NCBI GenBank assembly: GCA_025058915.1
Contig: JANXEC010000016.1
Location: forward strand, 1 to 14,214
Source: Microcaldota archaeon
Lineage (GTDB): Archaea > Micrarchaeota > Micrarchaeia > Anstonellales > J096
Length of the DNA stretch: 14,214 bases
Reading direction: 5' to 3'
How positions within the stretch are numbered: position 1 is the stretch's first letter; each line of letters opens with the position of its first letter. The notes under the pieces were generated by a model that worked only from the letters and a program-made list of their open reading frames with translations, was not told the origin of the DNA and searched no databases. Made by a program: the position numbers and the translations under genes. Positions 1-7,823 of the stretch are shown here, one piece after another.

Positions 1-2
1 TA

Positions 3-356
3 ATGTTACTTCATATGTATCTTGGTGAAAAGTATTCTGAGCCTGAATACGCTAGATCCCTAAGAATCTACTATGAACCCAAAGGACTTGATCTAATCCA
101 TCTTATGACACAGATCAAACTGAACCCAATCTCAACAATTCTAGTAAAGTTAGTGTACATGGAACGACGTCAGATAGATTCAAATACTTGGAATCACATA
201 ATTCAAGATTCAGAAATTAGCAAGGTTTGGAACAGTATGGAGAATATTATCTTGAAAAATTCAGATATGATAAATAATCAACTATTACAGAAAATGCTAG
301 AATACATCAGATCACTCAGAAGGAAATTCTCTGAATTGGATAGAGATAGAAATTAA
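3..356 (+). CDS. Unrecognised helical protein, possibly 5'-truncated
   Basis: The open frame runs from an ATG at base 3 to a TAA at 354-356 (117 codons). Only two bases precede it, so this may be an internal methionine of a longer gene that starts outside the window. The protein looks mostly helical and polar. Its C-terminus is very basic and charged (RSLRRKFSELDRDRN). I see no signal peptide, membrane segment, cysteine cluster or catalytic motif, and I do not recognise a family. It is somewhat more AT-rich than the genes that follow. Its stop codon lies inside the probable TATA element of the next gene. That it is coding is supported by the long frame and direct abutment to the next gene; its function is unknown. 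Confidence 0.55.
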   Translation: MLLHMYLGEKYSEPEYARSLRIYYEPKGLDLIHLMTQIKLNPISTILVKLVYMERRQIDSNTWNHIIQDSEISKVWNSMENIILKNSDMINNQLLQKMLEYIRSLRRKFSELDRDRN

Positions 357-358
357 AA
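351..358 (+). promoter_or_regulatory. Probable TATA element for the S16 protease gene
   Basis: The AATTAAAA element lies about 26 nt before the ATG at 382, the same spacing seen for the clearer TTTAAA boxes elsewhere in this window. It overlaps the stop codon of the preceding gene. A better-looking TTTAAA at 370-375 is only about 10 nt from the ATG, too close for a TATA box serving this start, so the upstream match is preferred. The match is weak. Confidence 0.4.
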
Positions 359-381
359 GATGTTCCATGTTTAAATAACTA

Positions 382-1911
382 ATGTCACTGATCATACTAG
401 TACTAATTATTATATCATATTCCCAAAATTGCAACCAAACTATCAATATAGATTTTCTTGCAATATCAAATGATGTAGGATCTCTTGTCCCTACAAACAT
501 AAGATTCGATGGAATAGGTGATAAGATATTCCTGAGGTTACTCAAAGTTGCTGGAACAGATACTCAAAAATCATTCGTAGATGCATACTATCTTTCTTCT
601 CCAGGATGTAATGTTTATGTAGATATAAACAGTGATGTTGAGGGAGGATCAGGAGGATTGCTATTCTACATAATACTGAAATATAGAACAAACAACACAG
701 GAGCCACAGGAGGCATAGATGAGAATGGTAATATATTACCCATAGGCGGCCTATACGAAAAGATACAAGTAGGATCCAATAGATTCAAGAATTTCGTTGT
801 GCCCGTAGGCTCAAGATATCAATACTACACAACGAAGATACTTCCATACGATATAACATATGCCTCTAGGATCGAAGATCTCAGATATGATCCTGTAAAT
901 AGAATCGTCTATGGTAAGAACACAACAGATACAGTATTCACCTATCCTCAGATTCCGTCTACAAGATCCTCATATAACACCACTATCCTCATTCCAATCT
1001 ATACTTACCTAAGAGATTTCTACACATCAATAGGCGAGATAGGGATACATGAACTTGATAAATATTACTCAGAGCTCATAGGATATGTTGACAGAATAGC
1101 TGAACTTGGATATTACTATACTGCTTCAAACATCATATTCCTCGCAGCCTCTGAGAGAAATGCTCTGTACTATCTACATAATCAGAGAGATCCAAATCTC
1201 CTCAGGCAGATGGCTGAGAGTTGTCTAAACAGACTGAACATAAGGGGTAATTCTGAGAATGATATAGCTGCATTGACTAGATATGAATGGGCCAAACAGG
1301 TATTGAACAGAGAGTATACTGATCTGCATGAGGATAGATACAGGAGATATCAAGATTACACTCAAGCGTATCTATGGTGTAAACTAGCAGATTCTATTTA
1401 TGAGAACAAACAGATCAACTACAGTGATGAACATATCAAGAAAACTGCATTGGCTTGGTTGGTGGAGGGATTCAAGCAGATAGATGAGCAGAACTCAGAT
1501 AGATATATGGTGGCTCTGTCCAAGATTATCACAGATCCTCTGATAAGTTCATACAATCTAGCCTTCTTGGTTAGAAAAGATGGATTCCTTAGGTCGAATT
1601 ATAGATCTATCTGGGCAAACATATATGCCTCACAGGCAGAATATCTGAGAGGAATAGGGGCAGATGGAACAGAGTTAGCATATGTTGCAAACAATCTAGA
1701 GACTATATTTGGAGATCCAAGTCTGTTCGATATGATCCTAGATATCTTTGACAAACCTAAAATATCAAACTCAGATCTGCTCAAGATCAAGAACGTTGCA
1801 TTTATAGCATCTATTCTGATATTACTTTATTTTGCTGGTAAGATCACAGAATCAATAATGAAAATACTCATACTCATACTTCTGATAGCTATAGTGGTGA
1901 TGTTCATATGA
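382..1911 (+). CDS. Exported, membrane-anchored Lon-like (S16) serine protease without ATPase domain
   Basis: The 509-residue protein has a hydrophobic N-terminal signal or anchor (residues 2-13) followed by an S16-type peptidase domain. EGGSGG places the nucleophile at Ser90, matching Lon's GPSAG. TGGIDENGNILPIGGLYEK places the general base at Lys127, matching Lon's TGEI..G.VLPIGGLKEK. The next strand, KNFVVPVGS (136-144), also follows the Lon pattern. There is no AAA+ domain. The middle is helical and tyrosine-rich, and the last 40 residues form one or two membrane segments with almost no tail. The layout matches the archaeal secreted S16-like group (COG1750 type). Several N-x-S/T sequons (N18, N104 and others) fit an extracytoplasmic location. 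Both catalytic residues are present, so activity is plausible; the substrate is unknown. It overlaps the next gene by 4 bp (ATGA), implying co-transcription. Confidence 0.85.
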   Translation: MSLIILVLIIISYSQNCNQTINIDFLAISNDVGSLVPTNIRFDGIGDKIFLRLLKVAGTDTQKSFVDAYYLSSPGCNVYVDINSDVEGGSGGLLFYIILKYRTNNTGATGGIDENGNILPIGGLYEKIQVGSNRFKNFVVPVGSRYQYYTTKILPYDITYASRIEDLRYDPVNRIVYGKNTTDTVFTYPQIPSTRSSYNTTILIPIYTYLRDFYTSIGEIGIHELDKYYSELIGYVDRIAELGYYYTASNIIFLAASERNALYYLHNQRDPNLLRQMAESCLNRLNIRGNSENDIAALTRYEWAKQVLNREYTDLHEDRYRRYQDYTQAYLWCKLADSIYENKQINYSDEHIKKTALAWLVEGFKQIDEQNSDRYMVALSKIITDPLISSYNLAFLVRKDGFLRSNYRSIWANIYASQAEYLRGIGADGTELAYVANNLETIFGDPSLFDMILDIFDKPKISNSDLLKIKNVAFIASILILLYFAGKITESIMKILILILLIAIVVMFI

Positions 1912-2663
1912 ATCTGATCGAATACTACAGAGCTAGAAAGAGATACTATAGCATGTTGATATACACTAGAATATATTCCGACAAGAAAAATCCTGCTGAA
2001 CTGGAATCACTCAGATCTGAATTCGAAAAGATCAAGGAAGAGATAGATGAGGATCAACTCCCTCTGTATGAGAGAATACTTGATCTTGAGGATATGTTAC
2101 TGAATTGTGACGAAGAGGAATTCAAACGTCAATTTGAGGCAAAGTCAGGAAAATACTTCTCTGCTCTGCTAAAGAGAGAGGAATTGTACAGAACTATATT
2201 CGAGAAGACCAAAGTGATTGTAACTCTATACTCAGTAGATCCAATAAGAAGAGTAATCATCAGTGGTAGTATACAGGAGGAAGTGAGAGTTGATCATGGA
2301 GAGTATCTAGAGCCTCTCCTCAACTACATAGATATCTACTCAGTGTACATAGATGGTAAACTGATAGGTGCAGAGGATAATAGATATGAAGTAATACTCA
2401 GCCCTCCATATAAGTATTTGGTTAGAAAAGATGACAGGGAGAAAGTAGAGAGGCTCATACAGGAGATAGAGAGAGTGCAGTCTAAACTGCAGCTAGAGAT
2501 TGCTTTGAGACAGATAGAGGAACCTGATGAGAAGAGAGAGGAAGACTTCAGAGCCAATCAAGAATACTATCTGAAACTCAGATCCACTCTAGATAATTAT
2601 GACGTGAACAATCTAGTTGATAAGGTTAGAACAATTTTCAAGAAGGATAGGGTTGAGAATTAG
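1908..2663 (+). CDS. Charged coiled-coil protein of unknown function, co-transcribed with the S16 protease
   Basis: I do not recognise this 251-residue protein. It begins with a basic, tyrosine-rich helix, then an acidic helical stretch (about 28-75). A possible small beta-rich domain follows (about 105-170, with short hydrophobic strands such as VIVTLYSV and VRRVIISGSI-like segments). It ends in a long charged heptad-like region (about 175-225, KVERLIQEIERVQSKLQLEI) that probably forms a coiled coil. There is no signal peptide or membrane span, so it is probably cytoplasmic. The start is fixed by the ATGA overlap with the protease stop, so translation of the two is probably coupled. Because the protease ends in a membrane segment with almost no tail, this protein could sit on the inner face of the same membrane complex; that is speculation. 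Its 3' end overlaps the convergent gene by 51 bp. Confidence 0.75.
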   Translation: MNLIEYYRARKRYYSMLIYTRIYSDKKNPAELESLRSEFEKIKEEIDEDQLPLYERILDLEDMLLNCDEEEFKRQFEAKSGKYFSALLKREELYRTIFEKTKVIVTLYSVDPIRRVIISGSIQEEVRVDHGEYLEPLLNYIDIYSVYIDGKLIGAEDNRYEVILSPPYKYLVRKDDREKVERLIQEIERVQSKLQLEIALRQIEEPDEKREEDFRANQEYYLKLRSTLDNYDVNNLVDKVRTIFKKDRVEN

Positions 2664-3077
2664 AGCCCTCTTTCTACTATCTATAGGTGTATCTGTGTTT
2701 GGATCAACTATTATGTAATATGATCCATGTCTCGAGAACATATCTATGTAACAGACGTATGTGTCTACATACATATTATTTAGAAAACACTGAGAGCTGT
2801 TTATAACATACACCTGAGACACTGTCTTTCCATACCTTATTCCCACTAGTGACAGAACATCAACTCCACATTGATAGACTATCTGATCTGTTTGATCGTT
2901 TTTGATGTGATACACAAGATGTAATGTTGAAGTATTTCTGAGAGATGCAATCGAAGTGCTAAATGATGAACTCTCAAGTGCATCTCTTCTGTTCAGATCT
3001 GCCAGCAATTGTGTTAGTAGTATAAATCCTATTATGGCACTAACCACTAGGAGTACTAATATTAATTCCTGTCTCAT
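2613..3077 (-). CDS. Small exported or membrane-anchored protein, unknown
   Basis: The 154-residue protein starts with a short charged end (MRQE) and a strong hydrophobic helix (residues 5-25), then an exterior domain with four cysteines (70, 97, 109, 149) and three N-glycosylation sequons (N48, N93, N148). This is the pattern of a type II anchored or secreted protein with possible disulfides. The N-terminus loosely resembles a pilin or class III signal sequence, but I do not see the usual cleavage-site consensus, so I do not call it a pilin. Its start lies 38 bp inside the end of the upstream 643-residue gene on the same strand, indicating one transcript. Its end overlaps the convergent coiled-coil gene by 51 bp. 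No family is recognised. Confidence 0.7.
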   Translation of the reverse strand: MRQELILVLLVVSAIIGFILLTQLLADLNRRDALESSSFSTSIASLRNTSTLHLVYHIKNDQTDQIVYQCGVDVLSLVGIRYGKTVSQVYVINSSQCFLNNMYVDTYVCYIDMFSRHGSYYIIVDPNTDTPIDSRKRALILNPILLENCSNLIN

Positions 3078-4971
3078 AGTATCTCTCTAGTTCATTCAGT
3101 ACAGCTCTGCATCTGTGTATCTCCTCAGGATTGATGTTCATGTATATTATATTCAAGGGATCTCCCAGAACTAGTATATTGGATCTATCTAATGTTGATC
3201 TGATCACAACACTATTCATCTCTATGTCTTTGCAGCTAAGATCCAAAGATTTAGAAACACATCTATCCCCTATCCTCTTGAAATATGTCCTGTTCTCCAA
3301 ACATTCTTGTATTCTATCATCTTCTAGTATGTAAGTACCATTGTTATGTTTGATAGTAGAGAATATTTGATATATGTTCACATTTGTAGGTATTAACGTG
3401 TTGTAAGAATATATGAAATTCACTATTACCAGAACTGCATATCCAAAGAACATATATCTTAACAACCTAGCATCTGTAAGGATCACTTTAATTATATATA
3501 GTAACACGAATATGAATGAAGGGATCATCAGAGAGCTGAGAAATGCTAGGAGTAACCTCAGGAGATCTGGACTGAAGTCACCAAATCTATTTAGGTTGTT
3601 GTAGATCCAATATATATTGAACAGATATGTTTGATTAGTGTCATGGTAGATATAAGTGTATTTTGAATTTATTTTGCTCATATACTCCAACGTTCTATTC
3701 AATATAACACTGAGGTTATCTCCGTTGATAGGTCTGTTGTATAGTCTTTTGATATCTAGGAACTCATTCTGCATCTGTGCATCATCAGGATTCAGAGTGC
3801 TGTAGAGATAATATTTTTCTGACATCAAATTCTCTATCTCTTCCAAATCTTTGAATGTCTGATTTATCTGTTCTGTCATGTTCTTCAGGAGTTCTTCGTA
3901 GTATTCCATTCTAGCCAGATAGTACTGGAAATCTGTCATGTTTCTACTATTAAGTTTGTTCTGCAGCAGTCTCTTCAGCTCTGTATATTCTTGATAGGTA
4001 GAGCTATATTCAGAGAATCTTATCTTACTATATACATCATTGTATATTCTCTCTAGCTCTAGAGATCTATTCAGAGCCATCTGGAATGGTATGGATATGT
4101 TTCTGATCTGAAGGTTTACAGAATATATTTGCAATCTGACTGGTGTATTGTTCTGAATCCTACCAATAACTCCTTCAAGATCCATCAGCAGAGGGATTTC
4201 CAGTCTAGAGATGAGAGATAGGGATCTGTTTATTCCTGTTGTATTATGGGATATTGGAAAACACATTCCATAACACTCTTCACAGCTTCTATCTCCGATC
4301 CTGAGTTTGGTGTTCTGAACTTTTATAGAACTATTAAGTAGAGCATTCAACTCATTTCTGAGACTTGAAATTTCAGCCCTGTAGTTGGTTAGAGATATAT
4401 TACCATAGAGTCTGTTTGTAATGTTGTTAAGAAGCACATCCAGTAGATCACTGGAACTCATAAACTCCACTACAATTGGCTTGACTTTGTTGAAGAGTTG
4501 AACATCACAATCCAAGGCATCTTCCCTGCATATGAACAGAGCATAACAGTGATATGGATCTTTCTTACACACCTCTACATTCGTTGCAATTCTACCCTCA
4601 CCCAGTGCAGCTCTGCAGGCAAATTCCTCTACTTTTCCCAAGAACCTATATCTTGGATTAGTATCGTCGTATCTGGAGACATTAAATTCTAGCAGAGATC
4701 TCAACATCTCCTCCCTAGTATCTAGAGTCTGATCCAGGAGTTGTTTTGCTCTCGCAAGTAATATTCGTCTTATTGAATTGTTATCAGTAATTATCTGATA
4801 GTTACATTCTAACAGATTTGGAACTCCGTTGAAATAGAGTATTCTGCAGGTAGAATTATCTGCCGTAAACACTTCATCGTAGTATTGTTTCTGTTCATCA
4901 GGCAAGAAATAATCGATTATACTGCCCGATCCTGCAAAAGAATACAACACTGCTAGGATATATAGAATCAT
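3040..4971 (-). CDS. Large sequon-rich, cysteine-containing surface membrane protein, unknown
   Basis: This 643-residue protein has an N-terminal signal sequence (MILYILAVLYSFAG) and a long exterior region (about 15-465). That region holds cysteine pairs (42/56, 118/135, 142/148/155, 230/233/237) and helical coiled-coil stretches (about 295-385). Two or three membrane helices follow (about 470-496 and 503-521), then a C-terminal exterior domain with four cysteines (557, 571, 580, 621). I count about 20 N-x-S/T sequons (for example N39, N97, N183, N243, N344, N370, N446, N544, N637). All lie outside the membrane helices and most are in the large N-terminal ectodomain, as expected for an N-glycosylated archaeal surface protein. 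No homologous family is recognised. It shares a promoter region with the divergent psmA and is followed by the 154-residue exported protein. Confidence 0.8.
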   Translation of the reverse strand: MILYILAVLYSFAGSGSIIDYFLPDEQKQYYDEVFTADNSTCRILYFNGVPNLLECNYQIITDNNSIRRILLARAKQLLDQTLDTREEMLRSLLEFNVSRYDDTNPRYRFLGKVEEFACRAALGEGRIATNVEVCKKDPYHCYALFICREDALDCDVQLFNKVKPIVVEFMSSSDLLDVLLNNITNRLYGNISLTNYRAEISSLRNELNALLNSSIKVQNTKLRIGDRSCEECYGMCFPISHNTTGINRSLSLISRLEIPLLMDLEGVIGRIQNNTPVRLQIYSVNLQIRNISIPFQMALNRSLELERIYNDVYSKIRFSEYSSTYQEYTELKRLLQNKLNSRNMTDFQYYLARMEYYEELLKNMTEQINQTFKDLEEIENLMSEKYYLYSTLNPDDAQMQNEFLDIKRLYNRPINGDNLSVILNRTLEYMSKINSKYTYIYHDTNQTYLFNIYWIYNNLNRFGDFSPDLLRLLLAFLSSLMIPSFIFVLLYIIKVILTDARLLRYMFFGYAVLVIVNFIYSYNTLIPTNVNIYQIFSTIKHNNGTYILEDDRIQECLENRTYFKRIGDRCVSKSLDLSCKDIEMNSVVIRSTLDRSNILVLGDPLNIIYMNINPEEIHRCRAVLNELERYYETGINISTPSG

Positions 4972-4992
4972 AAATTATTCAAACAGAAAAGA

Positions 4993-5001
4993 TTTTTAAA
5001 G
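4993..5001. promoter_or_regulatory. Shared TATA element between surface-protein gene and psmA
   Basis: A TTTAAA palindrome (4995-5000, within TTTTTAAAG) lies in the middle of the 50-bp gap. Its centre is 24.5 nt from the psmA ATG (5022) and 26.5 nt from the ATG of the opposite gene (4971). No second TATA-like element is seen in the gap, so one site probably drives both genes, each with little or no leader. Confidence 0.7.
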
Positions 5002-5021
5002 CAAATACTCACATAGAAATT

Positions 5022-5711
5022 ATGTATCCTTCACCTCAAGCATATGATAGAGCGATAACAGTATTCAGTCCTGATGGAAGATTGTTCCAGGTGGAGTATG
5101 CAAGAGAGGCTGTGAAGAGAGGGTCTCCTAGCATAGGAGCAATGTGCAAGGATGGAATTGTAATGGCTGCAGCAAAGAAAATAGAGAGTAACCTAGTGAT
5201 AAAGGATAGTATAAAGAAGATAGAGACTATTCACAATACTCTCTTCATAGCCACTGCCGGATTGGTGGCTGATACCAAGAGAGTATTAGATTATGTGAGA
5301 GATCTATCCATAGGGTACAGGAATGCATTTAATGAAGATGTATCTCCTGTATATGTGGTTAAACAGATCTCTAACATGTTCCAGAGCTACACTCAGTACG
5401 GTGGTGTGAGACCTTTTGGTATATCCGTACTGGTCACAGGTATACAGGAAGACCAACCCGTTGTGTATGAGATAGACCCTTCAGGAGCATACACAGGTTA
5501 CTACGCAGTAGCAATCGGTAATAAGAAGAAGGAGATAGAGAGTGTGTTGGTGAAAAAATACAATCCAAAGCTATCACTGAACAAACTAGAGGAATTAGTT
5601 GTAGAGGCTCTTAGCAGCAATAGTGAGAAGGATGAGTACAGTCATATAGAGATTCTCATCTACAACCACAAGGCTGCTAAGTTCAGTTATGAGTTGAGAG
5701 AATTGAAATGA
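5022..5711 (+). CDS. psmA: 20S proteasome alpha subunit
   Basis: This is the structural alpha subunit of the archaeal 20S proteasome. It forms the heptameric outer rings that gate entry to the beta-subunit chamber and dock the PAN/Cdc48 ATPases. The N-terminal gate and signature YDRAITVFSPDGRLFQVEYA (residues 8-27) is intact. Lys66 in DSIKKIE corresponds to the conserved pocket lysine that binds the HbYX tail of the activating ATPase. The rest follows the family (GLVADTKRVLDYVR; PFGISVLVTG; IDPSGAYTGYYAVAIG). The length of 229 is slightly short, as the C-terminal helix is trimmed. The start gives the standard N-terminus and lies 24.5 nt from the TATA element, so the mRNA is probably leaderless. 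Its stop overlaps the aminotransferase start by 4 bp (ATGA). No beta subunit lies in the window. Confidence 0.97.
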   Translation: MYPSPQAYDRAITVFSPDGRLFQVEYAREAVKRGSPSIGAMCKDGIVMAAAKKIESNLVIKDSIKKIETIHNTLFIATAGLVADTKRVLDYVRDLSIGYRNAFNEDVSPVYVVKQISNMFQSYTQYGGVRPFGISVLVTGIQEDQPVVYEIDPSGAYTGYYAVAIGNKKKEIESVLVKKYNPKLSLNKLEELVVEALSSNSEKDEYSHIEILIYNHKAAKFSYELRELK

Positions 5712-6694
5712 TCTTCTCACCTGATCTCGGTAGGTTTGCAGAGACATTCAATATATCTCCTTTTTCTCATTCTATCAACTACGGAGATGCTATCTTTGAA
5801 GGAATGAGTATTGTAGTTGGAAATAGAATATCTCTGTTCCATCCTGAGCTGAACTATGAGAGGATGCAGTATGGAGCAGATCATATGAGATATGGATACA
5901 GAATAGATGTGGTCAGAGCAATAAACACAGTATTCTATCTCTATCTTATGAATGCTTACACTTCAAAGAGAGTGTATGTCAGACCTGTTTTGTATAGAGA
6001 TAATAATAGTGTTGGACTCAGAAACACTGGAGTTACTAGGTTGATGCATGTGTTGATGCCAATGGAGGAATATGTAGAAGGAGACATGCTCAGGGTGAAG
6101 GTATCAAACATACCCAGAGAACTTCCCTTCGCCAGAATAAAGGCCAGTAGTAACTATCAACTGTCACTATATGCATTGAGAGATGCTGAGGGATATGATG
6201 AAGTAGTTTTCTTAGACAAGCAAGGCAAGATAGTTGAGGGATCTGGAGAGAACATATTGTTTCTGAAGGATAATACTCTCTATACAGATAGATATCATTC
6301 CTTACCTGGGATTACATTGAGATTTGTTGTGAAGATAGCTAAAGAGATGGGGATAGATATGAAATATGGTTCTTTCTCTCTTGAGGAAATAAATGATGTC
6401 GATCTGATCATGTTCACAGGGAATGCAATTGGAATTAAGTTAGTGTCTCAAATAAATTACAACGGGTCTGTGTATCAGCCCAAGATGGACTCGAAGGATG
6501 TATATATGAAGATCAAGAATAGATATAATAATATCTTCTATGGTCAGGATGAGCAGTATCATATGTTCCTGGATGAGTTTGTGGATGTTGATAAATATAA
6601 TTCAGGAATAGTTGAGTTGGATAGGAAACCCGAGAGATATGAGAGAGTGGTTAGAGAGAACATTCAGGAGTTAGGTTTGAAGAGATTCCTTTAG
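5708..6694 (+). CDS. PLP fold-type IV aminotransferase, branched-chain (IlvE) type
   Basis: This is a class IV PLP aminotransferase, most like branched-chain amino acid transaminase, which interconverts Leu/Ile/Val and their 2-oxo acids with glutamate. The visible motifs are YGDAIFEGM (25-33), VYVRPVLYR (89-97), the PLP lysine Lys145 in RIKASSNYQLS, Glu177 in IVEGSGENIL contacting the pyridine nitrogen, LPGIT (199-203) and FTGNAIGI (236-243). D-amino-acid transaminase or aminodeoxychorismate lyase are alternatives that motifs alone do not exclude. The lysine motif reads KASSNY instead of the usual K.GGNY. The core ends near residue 292, followed by about 36 charged residues not usual in the family. 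It is translationally coupled to psmA through ATGA, an uncommon pairing. Its last 24 bp overlap the convergent Mut7-C gene. Confidence 0.88.
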   Translation: MIFSPDLGRFAETFNISPFSHSINYGDAIFEGMSIVVGNRISLFHPELNYERMQYGADHMRYGYRIDVVRAINTVFYLYLMNAYTSKRVYVRPVLYRDNNSVGLRNTGVTRLMHVLMPMEEYVEGDMLRVKVSNIPRELPFARIKASSNYQLSLYALRDAEGYDEVVFLDKQGKIVEGSGENILFLKDNTLYTDRYHSLPGITLRFVVKIAKEMGIDMKYGSFSLEEINDVDLIMFTGNAIGIKLVSQINYNGSVYQPKMDSKDVYMKIKNRYNNIFYGQDEQYHMFLDEFVDVDKYNSGIVELDRKPERYERVVRENIQELGLKRFL

Positions 6695-7072
6695 GCAGTC
6701 TGGTAAGTATTCCCTTAGGTTCCTCCACTGCTTCCCTCTCCAGAACCATTTTCCACATGTATTGCATCTGTATTTGTTACCATGTCTCTCTAGTTTGATA
6801 TTACACACATAACAATATGGATTATCTATATCTAATACTATCCCATTACTGACGATTATCTGTATGTTGGTTTTTATATTTTGATCTCTCAGGAGAATTG
6901 ATCTTCTGACTCTCTTGCTCAGCTCTATATCAGATGTAACCAACACATCATTCTCACCTAACATCTGGATTATTTTGTTATCATCTATAGATGGATCTAT
7001 GTACACACAACTAACTCCGAATACTCTTAATATTCTAGCTAACTTCCCATGCATAGAATCTACATATATCAT
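6671..7072 (-). CDS. Mut7-C (DUF82) PIN-like RNase domain protein with zinc ribbon
   Basis: The 133-residue protein matches the Mut7-C layout. A PIN-like nuclease half has acidic residues at Asp5 (FVD-type MIYVDSMHGKLARILRVFG), Asp30 and Asp48 (DVLVTSDIELSKR). A zinc ribbon with two CxxC knuckles (CYVC 87-90, CNTC 103-106) follows, then the typical FWRGKQW. These proteins are predicted ribonucleases, and the family is widespread in archaea, usually uncharacterised. The protein is a little shorter than the usual 150-165 residues, with short loops in the nuclease half. Its ATG overlaps the stop of the upstream nucleotidylyltransferase (ATGA), so the two form an operon. No functional link is obvious, and linkage may only reflect genome compaction. 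Confidence 0.88.
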   Translation of the reverse strand: MIYVDSMHGKLARILRVFGVSCVYIDPSIDDNKIIQMLGENDVLVTSDIELSKRVRRSILLRDQNIKTNIQIIVSNGIVLDIDNPYCYVCNIKLERHGNKYRCNTCGKWFWRGKQWRNLREYLPDCLKESLQT

Positions 7073-7773
7073 TTTAGAATGTTGAACACCTCTATCATTG
7101 ATAATTGATCTCTGAAGAATTCATAATCCTTAACTCTACCAATATCAGCCCAGAATTCATCTGTTAGGTAATAATCCAATTTATATCCCAGCTTTAGGAG
7201 TCTAGGAAATACATCTTTTGCAAAGTCATCACCAACTTTCACATGATCTAACACTGCTCTATTCAGAGCGTATATTCCTGTGTTTATGTAGAATGTGTAT
7301 GTTGGTTTCTCTTCGAATCTCTCTATATGGTTATTAGATATACTAGCCACACCGTACTCTATTATTACATTATGGTTCTTCAGTGTTATTGTGGCCATAG
7401 CACCTCTAGATCTATGAGTATTATATAGTTCCTTCAGGTCTATTGTTGTAATATGATCACCCATAACTACTATGAAATTCTCATCTAGAACCTCTCTCAT
7501 TTTTACCAGACACCCTGCAGTACCTTCTAGTTCCTTCTCTCTGTAGTATTCTATCTTTATCCCATTCCATCTGTTCCCTAGATATCCCTCTATCTGCTCT
7601 CCTAGATGGCCTGTAGCTATGATAATTTCTCTGAAACCAGCTCTCTTGATATTACTCATCACATATTCTATCAGAGTCTTGCTACCGATCTTAAGGAGAG
7701 GTTTTGGTAGGTTCTCTGTGTAAGGCCTCAACCTCTGTCCCTTGCCTCCTGCTAATACAACTACCCTGTACAT
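7069..7773 (-). CDS. Sugar-1-phosphate nucleotidylyltransferase (NTP_transferase family)
   Basis: This cytoplasmic enzyme of the RmlA/GlmU/mannose-1-P guanylyltransferase superfamily transfers NMP to a sugar 1-phosphate, making NDP-sugars for glycan or glycoprotein synthesis. The signature VVLAGGKGQRLRPYTENLPKPLL (residues 5-27, with Arg14 and Lys24) is intact. So are EGTAGCL (83-89), the metal-binding Asp106 in VVMGDH, FEEKPT (153-158), NTGIYAL (164-170) and FWADIGRVKDY (207-217). At 234 residues it has only the catalytic domain, without a left-handed beta-helix acyltransferase domain. The exact sugar and nucleotide cannot be told from the sequence. A supply of activated sugars would fit the sequon-rich surface proteins nearby, but that link is inference. 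It has a divergent promoter shared with sufC and overlaps the Mut7-C start by 4 bp. Confidence 0.92.
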   Translation of the reverse strand: MYRVVVLAGGKGQRLRPYTENLPKPLLKIGSKTLIEYVMSNIKRAGFREIIIATGHLGEQIEGYLGNRWNGIKIEYYREKELEGTAGCLVKMREVLDENFIVVMGDHITTIDLKELYNTHRSRGAMATITLKNHNVIIEYGVASISNNHIERFEEKPTYTFYINTGIYALNRAVLDHVKVGDDFAKDVFPRLLKLGYKLDYYLTDEFWADIGRVKDYEFFRDQLSMIEVFNILK

Positions 7774-7795
7774 AAGTAATTTTCACAGATAAATG

Positions 7796-7803
7796 TTTTA
7801 AAC
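7796..7803. promoter_or_regulatory. Shared TATA element between nucleotidylyltransferase and sufC
   Basis: A palindromic TTTAAA (7797-7802, within GTTTTAAAC) is centred in the 50-bp gap, 24.5 nt from the sufC ATG (7824) and 26.5 nt from the nucleotidylyltransferase ATG (7773). The extended core GTTTTAAAC is itself nearly self-complementary. It is probably a single bidirectional TBP site for two leaderless transcripts. Confidence 0.7.
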
Positions 7804-7823
7804 TCTTCTGATAGATCTTACTC

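Noticed and set aside
370..375. TTTAAA 10 nt before the ATG at 382 as its TATA box
   Set aside because: It is too close to the start codon for archaeal transcription initiation, and no later in-frame start preserves the signal peptide.
1566..2434. Shared 16-nt word TTGGTTAGAAAAGATG in the S16 protease gene (about 1567) and the coiled-coil gene (about 2418)
   Set aside because: Both copies lie in coding sequence encoding LVRKD in AT-rich genes, and the similarity does not extend. It is most likely chance.
3016..3077. N-terminus of the 154-residue protein as an archaeal type IV prepilin
   Set aside because: It has a short charged end and hydrophobic helix but lacks a clear class III cleavage consensus, so a plain membrane anchor is the safer reading.
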